This document shows, piece by piece, positions 7,265 through 15,959 of a stretch of 37,481 bases of DNA. The stretch is from an uncultured Lachnospiraceae bacterium (lineage in GTDB: Bacteria > Bacillota > Clostridia > Lachnospirales > Lachnospiraceae). The position numbers and the translations under genes are program-made. Under the pieces are notes generated by a model. The model was not told where the DNA came from, did not search any database, and saw only the letters and a program-made list of their open reading frames with translations. Where the stretch lies: positions 1-37,481 of the forward strand of contig CAJKQE010000013.1 of assembly GCA_905201915.1 (NCBI GenBank), given 5' to 3'. Numbering within the stretch: the stretch's first letter is position 1; each line of letters starts with the position of its first letter.

Positions 7265-8593
7265 ATGTCAAATTCTATTGCAAAAGATTTTAAATTTTTT
7301 TCCCTTCTTCGTTTTGCCTTACCTACCATGGTTATGATGATTTTTATGTCTTTATATTCTATTGTAGACGGCATTTTTATTTCCAGATTGTTAGGAACAG
7401 ATGCCCTGTCTGCCTCCAATATTGTATATCCCGTTATCAGTATTGTCTTCGCCGTAGGCATCATGCTCTCTACGGGAGGCAGCGCCTTAATTGCAAAAAA
7501 ATTAGGGGAAGGAAAAGAAAGGGAAGCACGGGAAGACTTTTCTTTCTTAACTCTTGTAAGCTTTCTTTTTGGTATTGCCATCCTGCTTATTGGTAACATT
7601 TTTATCGAGCCCATTGTTCGAGCTTTAGGTTCAACAGATGCTCTACTTCCTTATTGTGTAGATTATTTAAGCGTTTCCCTGTTTCTTGCACCTGCTGCCA
7701 TGCTCCAGATGATGTTTCAGACCTTTTTTGTCACTGCCGGAAAACCACTTATCGGGCTGATGCTTACCATAAGCGGTGGTGTGGCAAATATGATTTTGGA
7801 TTATCTCTTTATGGGACCTTTCAATATGGGAATTTCCGGAGCTGCTCTTGCTACGGGAATTGGAGAACTGATACCTGCTGTAATCGGACTTTTTTACTTC
7901 CTTTTTACCCGCCATTCGCTCTATCTTACTAAGCCGGTAGTTCGTTTTCAGGTACTAAAAGAAAGCTGTTTTAATGGTTCTTCCGAGATGGTTACAAACC
8001 TGTCTACGGCTGTGGTCACTTATCTTTTTAATATCACTATGCTGAAATTTCTGGGCGAGCCAGGTGTTGCAGCAATCACCATTGTGCTGTATGGACAGTT
8101 CTTGTTTAATGCTCTCTATATGGGGTTTTCCATGGGAGTTGCTCCTGTTATCAGTTATAACCACGGAAGTCGAAACTTCCCTCTTTTAAAGCGAATATTT
8201 AAAATCTGTATTGGTTTTATCAGTATATCCTCTATTCTTATTACGAGTATGGCTCTTATATCCTCGCCGATAATTGTAGAAATTTTCACACCTATTGGTA
8301 CTGCTACTTATGATATTGCCAAAACAGGATTTTTCCTTTTCTCTATCAACTACATATTTGCAGGGATAAATATTTACGCTTCCTCTATGTTTACTGCATT
8401 CTCGGACGGAAAAGTATCTGCACTGATTTCTTTTGTTCGAACCTTTGTTTTCATTGTTCTTAATATTATACTTTTACCATACCTGATAGGCGTAAATGGA
8501 GTCTGGCTTGCAGTGCCTGTCGCCGAATTTATGACACTTTTTCTTTCTGTTTATTTCTTTTATAAAAAGAGAAATGTTTATCAGTATATCTAA
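7265..8593 (+). CDS. MATE-family multidrug efflux transporter
   Basis: 442 residues from the ATG at 7265, chosen because AAGGAG lies 8 nt upstream. The frame is open to 7199, but that part covers the promoter. About 12 hydrophobic segments are present, with the MATE pattern FALPTMVMMIFMSLYSIVDGIFISR at the first helix and an internal half-repeat. MATE proteins export cationic drugs or metabolites using sodium or proton gradients. The divergent merR gene and promoter suggest induction by a substrate. Substrate not predictable. Confidence 0.88.
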   Translation: MSNSIAKDFKFFSLLRFALPTMVMMIFMSLYSIVDGIFISRLLGTDALSASNIVYPVISIVFAVGIMLSTGGSALIAKKLGEGKEREAREDFSFLTLVSFLFGIAILLIGNIFIEPIVRALGSTDALLPYCVDYLSVSLFLAPAAMLQMMFQTFFVTAGKPLIGLMLTISGGVANMILDYLFMGPFNMGISGAALATGIGELIPAVIGLFYFLFTRHSLYLTKPVVRFQVLKESCFNGSSEMVTNLSTAVVTYLFNITMLKFLGEPGVAAITIVLYGQFLFNALYMGFSMGVAPVISYNHGSRNFPLLKRIFKICIGFISISSILITSMALISSPIIVEIFTPIGTATYDIAKTGFFLFSINYIFAGINIYASSMFTAFSDGKVSALISFVRTFVFIVLNIILLPYLIGVNGVWLAVPVAEFMTLFLSVYFFYKKRNVYQYI

Positions 8594-8599
8594 AAAAAC

Positions 8600-8632
8600 A
8601 CCCGCAAGTTTCCTTAACTAAAACTTGCGGGT
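8600..8632. terminator. CCCGCAA hairpin, copy 2 of 3, bidirectional terminator
   Basis: ACCCGCAAGTTT (8600-8611) pairs perfectly with AAACTTGCGGGT (8621-8632), a 12-bp stem with a 9-nt loop. It sits between the convergent MATE and ABC ATPase genes. On the minus strand it is followed by GTTTTTTT, a good T tract. Confidence 0.85.
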
Positions 8633-8639
8633 AATCCTT

Positions 8640-9509
8640 CTATTTATTTACTAAATATATATACGCATCCTCTAACGTTATTTCCCCCTGTGTGCATTGC
8701 ACATCAGGTTTTTCCTCACTAATAACCCTTATCATATATCCGCCGTTTACATATTGTTTGGTAGATACACGATAATTTTTTTCGATTTCCCGTGCCTGTA
8801 TATCGCTTTTGGCAAAACAATTCCACACGCATCCGTCTGCCATAGAAAGCATTTCTTTCATGTCTCCACTGTAAAGAATATTTCCCTTTTTCATAACTGC
8901 AAGCTTACTGCAAGTTGCTGCCAAATCTTCTACTACATGCGTGGAAAATAAAATTGTGCGGTTCTCTGAAAAATCCACCAATAAGTTCCGAATACGAATA
9001 CGTTCTTCCGGATCAAGCCCTGTGGTAGGCTCATCTACAATCAAAAAATCAGGTTCATTTAAAAGTGCCTGCACCAACCCTACTCTTCTTTTCATTCCCC
9101 CTGATAACTGCCTCATTTTCTTTTTCCTATGTTCTGTAAGACTGGTTTTCTCCAGATAATCTTTTATCCTTTTCCTACATTCCTGCTGTGGTATGCCAGA
9201 TAATTCACCCATATATTCCAGGCATTCTTGTACACTTAAGTTCGGATACAAATCAATTTCCTGTGGCAGATACCCGATTTTTTGCTGTATTTTTTCATAA
9301 TTTCCTTCACTATATAGAATACCATCTAAAGATACGGTTCCACTGGTAGGTTTTAATACTGTGGTAAGCACTCGCATCAACGTAGTTTTTCCCGCCCCAT
9401 TTTCACCTAAAAGCCCATAAATCCCATTGGATATTTCTAGGTTTATATGGTTTACTGCCGTTATCTTATTTTTAAAAGTAACTGTTAAATCAGTAATTTT
9501 AATACTCAT
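8640..9509 (-). CDS. ABC transporter ATP-binding protein
   Basis: 289 residues. Walker A GLLGENGAGKTT (about 32-43), signature LSGGMKRR (about 134-141), Walker B FLIVDEPTTG and the His-switch STHV are intact. The type matches ATPases of ABC-2 exporters. It is the last gene of the operon regulator-kinase-permease-permease-ATPase and starts 5 nt after the small permease. This layout resembles peptide-antibiotic detoxification or immunity exporters. No biosynthetic genes are nearby, so defence is more likely than export of its own product. Confidence 0.9.
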   Translation of the reverse strand: MSIKITDLTVTFKNKITAVNHINLEISNGIYGLLGENGAGKTTLMRVLTTVLKPTSGTVSLDGILYSEGNYEKIQQKIGYLPQEIDLYPNLSVQECLEYMGELSGIPQQECRKRIKDYLEKTSLTEHRKKKMRQLSGGMKRRVGLVQALLNEPDFLIVDEPTTGLDPEERIRIRNLLVDFSENRTILFSTHVVEDLAATCSKLAVMKKGNILYSGDMKEMLSMADGCVWNCFAKSDIQAREIEKNYRVSTKQYVNGGYMIRVISEEKPDVQCTQGEITLEDAYIYLVNK

Positions 9510-9513
9510 ACTC

Positions 9514-10170
9514 CTATCCCCTTTTCTCCAAAATTTTCTTCTGCAAAAGCAGTAAAATCACTACACATACGGCTGTTAAAATTTTTCCTGCTGCCCATTT
9601 CCACTCTGTCAAATCTGTAAGTTCACAAAATTCATAAGAAAATGGGTTCCACACTCCCAGCAATTCTCCTCCTGCTTTCGACACCAAAAACAGCCATACA
9701 AGAAACAGCATTCCCATTCCGCCCCATATACTTTGCAAAAGATTACATACAGTTACAGACAACACACTCCAAAAAAATATAGTAATAAAAACAACTGTGC
9801 AATATAGCAAAAACAGAAAAATTTCCGACCTTTTCTCATCCAAAATCACCGGTTTTTGCCAATAAAACATCCCATAAGTCAAAATAGAAATCGCTGTCAG
9901 ATATCCTATCTGAGCCATAATTCTTCTAAGAATTGCGTGATATTGGTTCTTTATGGAATAAAGGCGAAACACCTCTCTGCGCCTGCATTGCTTCTCTATA
10001 AGATAGGTATCTGCACAAAATACCATTGCCAAAACTGCCATTTTCTCATCAATTGCCGGTCCGATTTCATTGATATAAACAACAGAATGAACGCAGCTTA
10101 AAATCACAATAAATGCCAAAGAATATCCTGTTTTATATAAGGGAAGACTGATTTTTAAATCTTTTTTCAT
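9514..10170 (-). CDS. Small membrane subunit of the ABC exporter
   Basis: 218 residues from the ATG at 10170. AAGGAGG lies upstream, and the ATG overlaps the stop of the larger permease (TAATG), a sign of translational coupling. About six hydrophobic segments and no nucleotide-binding motif. I do not recognise a named family; position between a permease and an ATPase supports a role as second membrane subunit. Upstream in-frame Met codons lie inside the previous gene and were rejected. Confidence 0.7.
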   Translation of the reverse strand: MKKDLKISLPLYKTGYSLAFIVILSCVHSVVYINEIGPAIDEKMAVLAMVFCADTYLIEKQCRRREVFRLYSIKNQYHAILRRIMAQIGYLTAISILTYGMFYWQKPVILDEKRSEIFLFLLYCTVVFITIFFWSVLSVTVCNLLQSIWGGMGMLFLVWLFLVSKAGGELLGVWNPFSYEFCELTDLTEWKWAAGKILTAVCVVILLLLQKKILEKRG

Positions 10171-11231
10171 TATATCCGCCTCCTTTTCCATAAATACACA
10201 GTAATACAAAATAAGAATACTGACGCTATCAACAAAAATGTCTGATTTAGCAATACCATTGGAGGCGGTGTAGTGTCAAAAAAGTTTCCGGGAAAACGTA
10301 CCATAATTGCCAGTGGTCTACCTATATAACTGCCGTTTTCTCCTATTCTTAACATATTAGAATAAAGCATATAAAGTATCAGCATAGGAACTGCCGGCAA
10401 TGGATTTCGGAACAGCAAGGACACAAATCCATAGACACTGCAAATCATAACCATGTTAGGCAAGATATAGAATGCTGAGGACTTTAAAAAGTCTAGCAAA
10501 TTAGCAGAAAATCCTGCTTGATAGGAAACAATTTTACATAAAACAAAAAATCCTACATTCAGCAAAATCAGTACAAAAAGCATCAATAAAAATCCACTGA
10601 CTGTCTTTCCTAAAATATATTTCCAACCTTTTATTGGCTTTGTATGCAGAAGCTCATAGGTGTTCTTTCTCATATCCTGCATGAATAAAAATGCCAGAAA
10701 AACCGTTGCAAAAAATCCCGTATAAAGTCCTACATAATCTGCAAATTTTCTGGAAAAATAATAAGAAAAATCATGTTCATCCAGTCTTTCCCGGATATAT
10801 TGATTAATTTCCTCCCTGCTGCCTGCATGGTATTGAAAATCCTCATAAGTATAATCCGCTCCGTAATACTTGTAATTATTCTCCAAGTATTGGCATGCCT
10901 CATCAATCTCCATGCCTTGTATTTCCTGTATAACCAAAGCTGCCTCATCTTCTGACATTTCAAAATCTGTCATAAGAGAATTACAAATAGAATTTTCCCA
11001 GAGTTCCCGCTGTTTTTCAGATGTTGACGGAACGTATCCATCCATAATATCTCCATCCCAATCCCACGGTTTTCCCTCTTCTGTGGGAAGTTCCTCATTT
11101 TCTTCCACATAATGAATAGTTAAATAAGGAGACACCAACTGATAAACTCCTACAAAAACTACAAAAATCCCCATCCAAAACACCGGATTTTTTAAATAAC
11201 TTTTTATTTGTCTTTTGATAATTGCTTTCAT
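10170..11231 (-). CDS. ABC-2 type exporter permease
   Basis: 353 residues from the ATG at 11231, 8 nt after GAGG; a GTG three codons upstream is possible but too close to the site. One N-terminal helix (about 17-35) is followed by a large acidic extracytoplasmic domain (about 40-165) and a block of helices to the C-terminus. This is the usual plan of ABC-2 permeases with a long first loop. It sits between the sensor kinase and the small permease in one operon, so the kinase probably controls it. Confidence 0.75.
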   Translation of the reverse strand: MKAIIKRQIKSYLKNPVFWMGIFVVFVGVYQLVSPYLTIHYVEENEELPTEEGKPWDWDGDIMDGYVPSTSEKQRELWENSICNSLMTDFEMSEDEAALVIQEIQGMEIDEACQYLENNYKYYGADYTYEDFQYHAGSREEINQYIRERLDEHDFSYYFSRKFADYVGLYTGFFATVFLAFLFMQDMRKNTYELLHTKPIKGWKYILGKTVSGFLLMLFVLILLNVGFFVLCKIVSYQAGFSANLLDFLKSSAFYILPNMVMICSVYGFVSLLFRNPLPAVPMLILYMLYSNMLRIGENGSYIGRPLAIMVRFPGNFFDTTPPPMVLLNQTFLLIASVFLFCITVYLWKRRRI

Positions 11232-11298
11232 GGTTTTCACCTCATTTCTTTTTCTTTAAAGAAATCATAAACCAGAAAACACAACAAAATAACAATGG

Positions 11299-12471
11299 TT
11301 ATCTTTCTTTAAAAACTGCCTTTACCTTTGCCCCTTCCCTTTTATTCTGCTCTATATACAATCCCCCTCCATGACGTTCACAAAAAACTCTGCTGATATA
11401 CATTCCCATACCAAAATGCTTCAAATCGTCTTTTGGATTAGAATGATAAAATGCCTGTGTCACTTTATCGGTATCTTCCTGAAATCCGGTTCCGTCATCT
11501 TCCACCGTAATCACAAGCCTTGAAAGCTCTGCTGAAATAATTACTTCCACGCTTGTTTTTGCATACCGAAAAGCATTGGATAATAAGTTTTGAACAACTT
11601 CTCTTACCATTTCCTCATCTACAAAAGCTGTTTTTATTTCTCCTTTTATCATAATTTTGCACTGCTTTTCTGTTTCTTTTTCGAGAATTTTTATTTCCTT
11701 TTCCAGATTTTTTCCTAAGCTTTCAAGCTCTACTTTCTGATATATCGGCTCTCGTTCCTCCAATCTTGTCATTTTTCGCATGGTCTCAATAAATCGGTTC
11801 AACCGCTCTATCTGCCTCATTCCTTCGAGAAGGATTTCCTCTGTTTCTTCTTTTTCCATTTCTCCTGTTAGTAAAAATTCCAGCAGCATTTCCTGATACC
11901 CCTTTAAGACAGCCAAAGGAGAACGTATGTCATGAGCAATGGCAGCTCTTAATGCCTTTTCGTCTTCAATCATTCGCCAAAGAACTTTATTATTCTCCTC
12001 CAACTGACTTCGCATTTTCTCGAACTCCTGACACAGCATCCCCATTTCGTCCTGATTTTCGTATGTAATATGAAATTCTAATTCATCTTTTGCAATCAGC
12101 TTGGATGCTTCCTTTAATTCTTCGATAGGCTTTTTCAGTTTGTTTTTATAAAATATTCCTACTGCCACAATGCTTCCCGCAATACTCCAAAGCAAAATAC
12201 CGTATGTTTGTAAAAAATCACAAGTTTCTGATATGTGCCAGTCCATTTTACTCATTTCTTCTCTGCTTGGTCTTGCTATCAAGGTTTCATAGCTTTCATT
12301 TCGCAAACCTTTAAAATATTCTTCTTGGTCTGTATATTTCCACCAGATATTATTTTGTATCTCTGCCGCTATATTCACTGTAAATACAGATAAAAAAAAT
12401 GTCACGATAAAGCTCATTGTCACATAAAAAACAATCGCTTTTTTCAGAGAAAAATTTCTTATTTTTTCCAT
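11299..12471 (-). CDS. Sensor histidine kinase of the exporter operon
   Basis: 390 residues. Helix 1 (about 11-35), a short external loop of about 50 residues, helix 2 (about 88-108), HAMP (about 108-165), HisKA with the phospho-accepting His180 in IAHDIRSPLAVLKGY, then a HATPase domain with N box NLLSNAFRYA and G box DDGTGF. It overlaps the regulator gene by 13 bp. The signal is probably a membrane-active compound handled by the ABC exporter encoded downstream; this is inference from gene order. Confidence 0.88.
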   Translation of the reverse strand: MEKIRNFSLKKAIVFYVTMSFIVTFFLSVFTVNIAAEIQNNIWWKYTDQEEYFKGLRNESYETLIARPSREEMSKMDWHISETCDFLQTYGILLWSIAGSIVAVGIFYKNKLKKPIEELKEASKLIAKDELEFHITYENQDEMGMLCQEFEKMRSQLEENNKVLWRMIEDEKALRAAIAHDIRSPLAVLKGYQEMLLEFLLTGEMEKEETEEILLEGMRQIERLNRFIETMRKMTRLEEREPIYQKVELESLGKNLEKEIKILEKETEKQCKIMIKGEIKTAFVDEEMVREVVQNLLSNAFRYAKTSVEVIISAELSRLVITVEDDGTGFQEDTDKVTQAFYHSNPKDDLKHFGMGMYISRVFCERHGGGLYIEQNKREGAKVKAVFKER

Positions 12472-13133
12472 TTATATCCCATTCCCCACACTGTTTCTAT
12501 ATACTCTGTATCACTGTAATTTCCTATCTTCTTTCGTATTCTCCGTATCAGCTCCGTAATCACTCTGCTGTCCCCTTCTGCGTCATATCCACAGGTTATT
12601 TCATAAATACGCTCTTTGTCAAAAACCTGTCCCGGATGTGTAGACAACAGCTCTATAATCTCATATTCCAACTTCGTAAATTCTATTATTTCTTCATTTA
12701 TCTGTACGTTTTTCTGACCATAATCAATACATAGTTCCCCATGAAAACGGAACTCTGTGTTTTGTGAATGCCGTTGTTCTCTTTTTAAATGTGCTGTAAT
12801 TCTGGCATCCAATTCTTTCAGGCTAAAAGGCTTTAAAATATAATCGTCTCCTCCTGACAGCAATCCGTTTACCCTGTCTTCTTCCTCTACTCTGGCAGTC
12901 AAAAATAAAATCGGACAGGAAATTTTATCCCGAATTTTTCTGCAAACCTCCAGACCATCCATCTGGGGCATATTAATATCCAGCAAAATAATGTCAGGGG
13001 CTGTCTGTAATTTTTCTATGGCTTCCTTCCCGTTTTGTGCTGTAATTACTCTATATTTTTTTCTTTCAAAATATTTTGAAAGCATCTTTACAAGCTCTGT
13101 ATCGTCATCTACAAGAAGTATTTTATATCCCAT
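12459..13133 (-). CDS. OmpR-family response regulator
   Basis: 224 residues. Receiver domain with acidic pocket Asp9-Asp11, phospho-acceptor Asp52 (ILLDINMPQMDG) and Lys in LKPFS; winged-helix DNA-binding domain from about 128 ending in VWGMGYKW. First gene of the operon that continues to 8640. GAGGTGATG precedes the ATG at 13133. Upstream on the minus strand a weak promoter can be drawn (TTTTGT, 17 nt, TATAGT). It probably regulates its own operon. Confidence 0.9.
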   Translation of the reverse strand: MGYKILLVDDDTELVKMLSKYFERKKYRVITAQNGKEAIEKLQTAPDIILLDINMPQMDGLEVCRKIRDKISCPILFLTARVEEEDRVNGLLSGGDDYILKPFSLKELDARITAHLKREQRHSQNTEFRFHGELCIDYGQKNVQINEEIIEFTKLEYEIIELLSTHPGQVFDKERIYEITCGYDAEGDSRVITELIRRIRKKIGNYSDTEYIETVWGMGYKWKK

Positions 13134-13184
13134 TTTTCATCACCTCATAACTATAATATATCGTAAATAACAACAAAAGGACAA

Positions 13185-13226
13185 TAAAAAATCCGGACAC
13201 TTTCCAATAACGTACTCATGTCCGGA
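13185..13226 (-). terminator. Intrinsic terminator after the TPR gene
   Basis: Minus strand: TCCGGACA (13226-13219) pairs with TGTCCGGA (13199-13192) and is followed by six T residues. It separates the TPR gene from the two-component/ABC operon. Confidence 0.85.
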
Positions 13227-13323
13227 GTATCTTTTAATATATTGCCCATTCATCTCTTTCTTCTACTGCTTCTGTTTCTTCAACGATTTCTTCGTATCTT
13301 TTAATATATTGCCCATTCATCTC
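13227..13323 (-). repeat. 30-bp direct repeat, two copies with period 67 bp
   Basis: The same 30 bases occur at 13227-13256 and 13294-13323 and look identical. On the minus strand both encode DEWAIY followed by TAA. The copies are separated by 37 bp. The upstream copy holds the real 3' end of the TPR gene. Because 67 is not a multiple of three, a second frame runs through copy one and ends in the same DEWAIY-stop at copy two. Confidence 0.85.
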
Positions 13324-13642
13324 CGTATTGGCATCTTCTACCTGTCACCCGAAGCTGTCCATACTGTTCCAGATTATAATTGGCAGGTCGATAGGAAGGG
13401 TTTAAAGCCAATGCCGCCCGAAAATGCCGCATTGCTGCTGTATGCTGTCCTGTTTTTTCCAACAAAACACCGTATAGATTATGAGGCTGGGCTGCGTCGG
13501 GATATTGTCCCATAGCGTTCATAACCATTTTTTCACCGGTGATATAGTCATGTTTCCTGCAACATCTTTTCACTTTTATACACAGTTCCCTTAAATTTTT
13601 TTCTGTCTCGTCTTCCTCTATTCTATTAATTTCTTCTCTCAT
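13301..13642 (-). CDS. Small tetratricopeptide-repeat protein
   Basis: 113 residues. A charged N-terminal helix is followed by about two TPR units (QPHNLYGVLLEKTGQHTAAMRHFRAALALNPSY pattern, residues about 52-86), a protein-protein contact fold. No signal peptide or catalytic motif. It stands alone between the kdp operon and a two-component operon and ends at its own terminator. Its last seven codons lie in a 30-bp repeat that is copied just downstream. Partner unknown. Confidence 0.75.
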   Translation of the reverse strand: MREEINRIEEDETEKNLRELCIKVKRCCRKHDYITGEKMVMNAMGQYPDAAQPHNLYGVLLEKTGQHTAAMRHFRAALALNPSYRPANYNLEQYGQLRVTGRRCQYGDEWAIY

Positions 13643-13773
13643 TTTCTATCCCTTCTTTAATAAAACATCCTTTTTTGTAACTATATTCTTCTTATTTACA
13701 GGTCTTATTCTAGCAATAATTTTATTAAATAGGGTTTAAACTACTGCTTATAGAAATTAACATCACATTAAAA

Positions 13774-14493
13774 TTAAGAAATATCTTCTGCGCTGACCAT
13801 ACGATACCCTACGCCGATATGTGTCTGGATATATGCGGAATGTTCTTTGTCTTTTTCCAGTTTTTTACGCAAAGAAGCCATATATACACGCAGAGAAGAA
13901 ATATCGCTGGTAATACCGTTTTGCCATACCTTTTCCAGAATAAAACGGTAAGTCAGCACCTTTCCGATATTCTGCGCCAGCAGGCAAAGTAAGCTGTATT
14001 CCAATGGCATCAAATGTACTTCCTCCCCTGAAACCTTTACCACTCCTGCACTATAATCAATTTCCAAATTGCCGTTTTTAAACACACTTTCATTTGTATT
14101 ATCTGCGTGCATAATGTACTGTATACGGCGAGTGGTAGCCCTTAATCTGGCAGAAAGCTCTGTAACGCTAAAAGGTTTCGTAAGGTAATCATCTGCACCT
14201 ACGTCTAAAGCAGATACCTTATCTTTTTCGTCACTTCTGGCACTGATTACAATAATGGGCGCTACCGACCATGTTCTGATTTTCCTGATTACTTCTATTC
14301 CGTCAATATCCGGCAGCCCCAAATCCATAAGAATAATATCAGGATTGTTCGCTGCTGCCAACATAATCGCCTGATTTCCGTTTTCCGCAGTATCAAATTT
14401 ATACTTTTCCATCTCCAAAGTCGTAGTAATCAGATTTCGAATTGGTACATCGTCCTCCACCACTAAAACAGATGGTTTATTTCCTTTCATCAT
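13774..14493 (-). CDS. kdpE: KdpE response regulator
   Basis: 239 residues. Receiver domain with Asp14/Asp15, phospho-acceptor Asp57 (ILMDLGLPDIDG) and Lys in TKPFS, then an OmpR-type winged helix ending in GVGYRM. The ATG overlaps the stop of the upstream kinase gene (ATGA), and GGAGGAG precedes it. It is the last gene of the kdp operon and should activate it when potassium is low or turgor drops. The 11-bp-spaced direct repeat before the operon (22726-22746) is a candidate target. Confidence 0.93.
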   Translation of the reverse strand: MMKGNKPSVLVVEDDVPIRNLITTTLEMEKYKFDTAENGNQAIMLAAANNPDIILMDLGLPDIDGIEVIRKIRTWSVAPIIVISARSDEKDKVSALDVGADDYLTKPFSVTELSARLRATTRRIQYIMHADNTNESVFKNGNLEIDYSAGVVKVSGEEVHLMPLEYSLLCLLAQNIGKVLTYRFILEKVWQNGITSDISSLRVYMASLRKKLEKDKEHSAYIQTHIGVGYRMVSAEDIS

Positions 14494-15959
14494 AGCAAAA
14501 TCTCCTCCTTCGAAAGGGCAAATTTAAAAACAGTCCCCTTAGGTGTATTATCACAGACTTCTAATCTGCTTCCATGGGCCTTTACAATCGCCTGACACAG
14601 AGGAAGTCCAAGTCCCATTCCCCTTCTTGCATCCCCAATTCCTCTGTTTACCGTATAGTACATATCAAATACTTTTTCTTTTTGTTCCGGGGTAAGCCCT
14701 GTTCCGTTATCACGGACTGACAGGATAACTTTCTCCCCCTCTGCCTCTGCTTTTATCAGAATTTCTGCATTCTTTGGTGTATATTTTACTGCATTATCCA
14801 CCAGATTGATAATTACCTGAAGCATCAGCTTCAAATCCATTTTTGCCATAAGAAGTTCATCACATTCTATTCGCACGCTCTGGTCTTTCCCCCTAAAATT
14901 CACATGCTTTAACGCTTCTTCAATGACCTCCTCCACTATTTCGCCCTGCATATCCAGCTTCATATTTCCGTTTTCAATTCTGGTTATGGAAAGAAGATTT
15001 TCCACCAGATTAATCAACCATTTCGAGTCATCATAAATATCCCGATAGATTTCTCTGCGCCTTCCTGCCGGAAGCTTTTCCTCATTCGCCAAAAGGTTTT
15101 CTGCATTGCCGGAAATACTAGTAAGAGGACTTCTTAAATCATGGGAAATGGACCTTAAAAGATTGGCTCGAAGCTGTTCCTTTTCCAGACGCATTTCCGC
15201 TTCTCTCTGCTTATTCAGCAATTCTTCTTTTTCTAAGGCAAAGACACATTCATGAATAATCGTTCCTACAATTCCTCTTTCAAACATTCCGATAGCTTCT
15301 TTTTTCGTATCTACTACAATCACGGCAAAGGTCTTCTGTTTTCCCTTCACTGCCAGAAACATATACGGAGACTCTCTTAAAACATCCGTAGAAAATCCGG
15401 CATCTTCTCCATGCTGATAACACCAAAGAGCCGTTGCCCTATCCTCTTTTAACAGTTCTTTCGGCATTTTCCAGTTTTCCGGTTTTCCCATAAGACAGTA
15501 TATCTTTTTTTCCAGAAGCTTTCCCAGCTGTTTTACTGTTTTTTGTAAGATTTCCTGGGAAGTGGACGCCTCCTGTAAGCTGCGGCTCGCCTGAAGCAGA
15601 AGCTCTGAACGATAGGATTTTCTCGCATTTTCCGCCGCATAATTCTTCACTCGTTTCGTTAAGACAGAGCAGGTAATCGAGGTTGCAAACATAACCACAA
15701 AGGTAATTAAATAGTCCGGATTATACACAGAAAAAGTAAAAATAGGCTCTGCAAAAAAGAAATTGAAGGTCAATACACCTAAAATACTGGAGATTATTCC
15801 CCACACATATCCCCCTGTTAAAAGGGCTACCATCAGCACACCCAGTATATAAATCATAATCAGATTGGCATCGCTAAAGCCAAGCGCCGAAAACACAAAT
15901 GCCACTGCCGTAGACAGAGCAAGACTGACGATGCACCATAATATATCCCTCTTTTTCAT
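14490..15959 (-). CDS. kdpD: KdpD C-terminal half: DUF4118-GAF-histidine kinase
   Basis: 489 residues. Residues about 8-100 are four helices of the DUF4118 type found in the KdpD membrane region, about 120-240 a GAF-like domain, then HisKA with His273 (SISHDLRSPLTSISG) and HATPase with N box NLVDNAVKYTP and DNGTGL. It lacks the N-terminal KdpD ATP-binding and USP domains, which are on the separate upstream protein. Its first 240 residues are paralogous to the second half of that protein, so the pair is not a simple split of one ancestral gene. Overlaps both neighbours by ATGA. Confidence 0.9.
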   Translation of the reverse strand: MKKRDILWCIVSLALSTAVAFVFSALGFSDANLIMIYILGVLMVALLTGGYVWGIISSILGVLTFNFFFAEPIFTFSVYNPDYLITFVVMFATSITCSVLTKRVKNYAAENARKSYRSELLLQASRSLQEASTSQEILQKTVKQLGKLLEKKIYCLMGKPENWKMPKELLKEDRATALWCYQHGEDAGFSTDVLRESPYMFLAVKGKQKTFAVIVVDTKKEAIGMFERGIVGTIIHECVFALEKEELLNKQREAEMRLEKEQLRANLLRSISHDLRSPLTSISGNAENLLANEEKLPAGRRREIYRDIYDDSKWLINLVENLLSITRIENGNMKLDMQGEIVEEVIEEALKHVNFRGKDQSVRIECDELLMAKMDLKLMLQVIINLVDNAVKYTPKNAEILIKAEAEGEKVILSVRDNGTGLTPEQKEKVFDMYYTVNRGIGDARRGMGLGLPLCQAIVKAHGSRLEVCDNTPKGTVFKFALSKEEILL

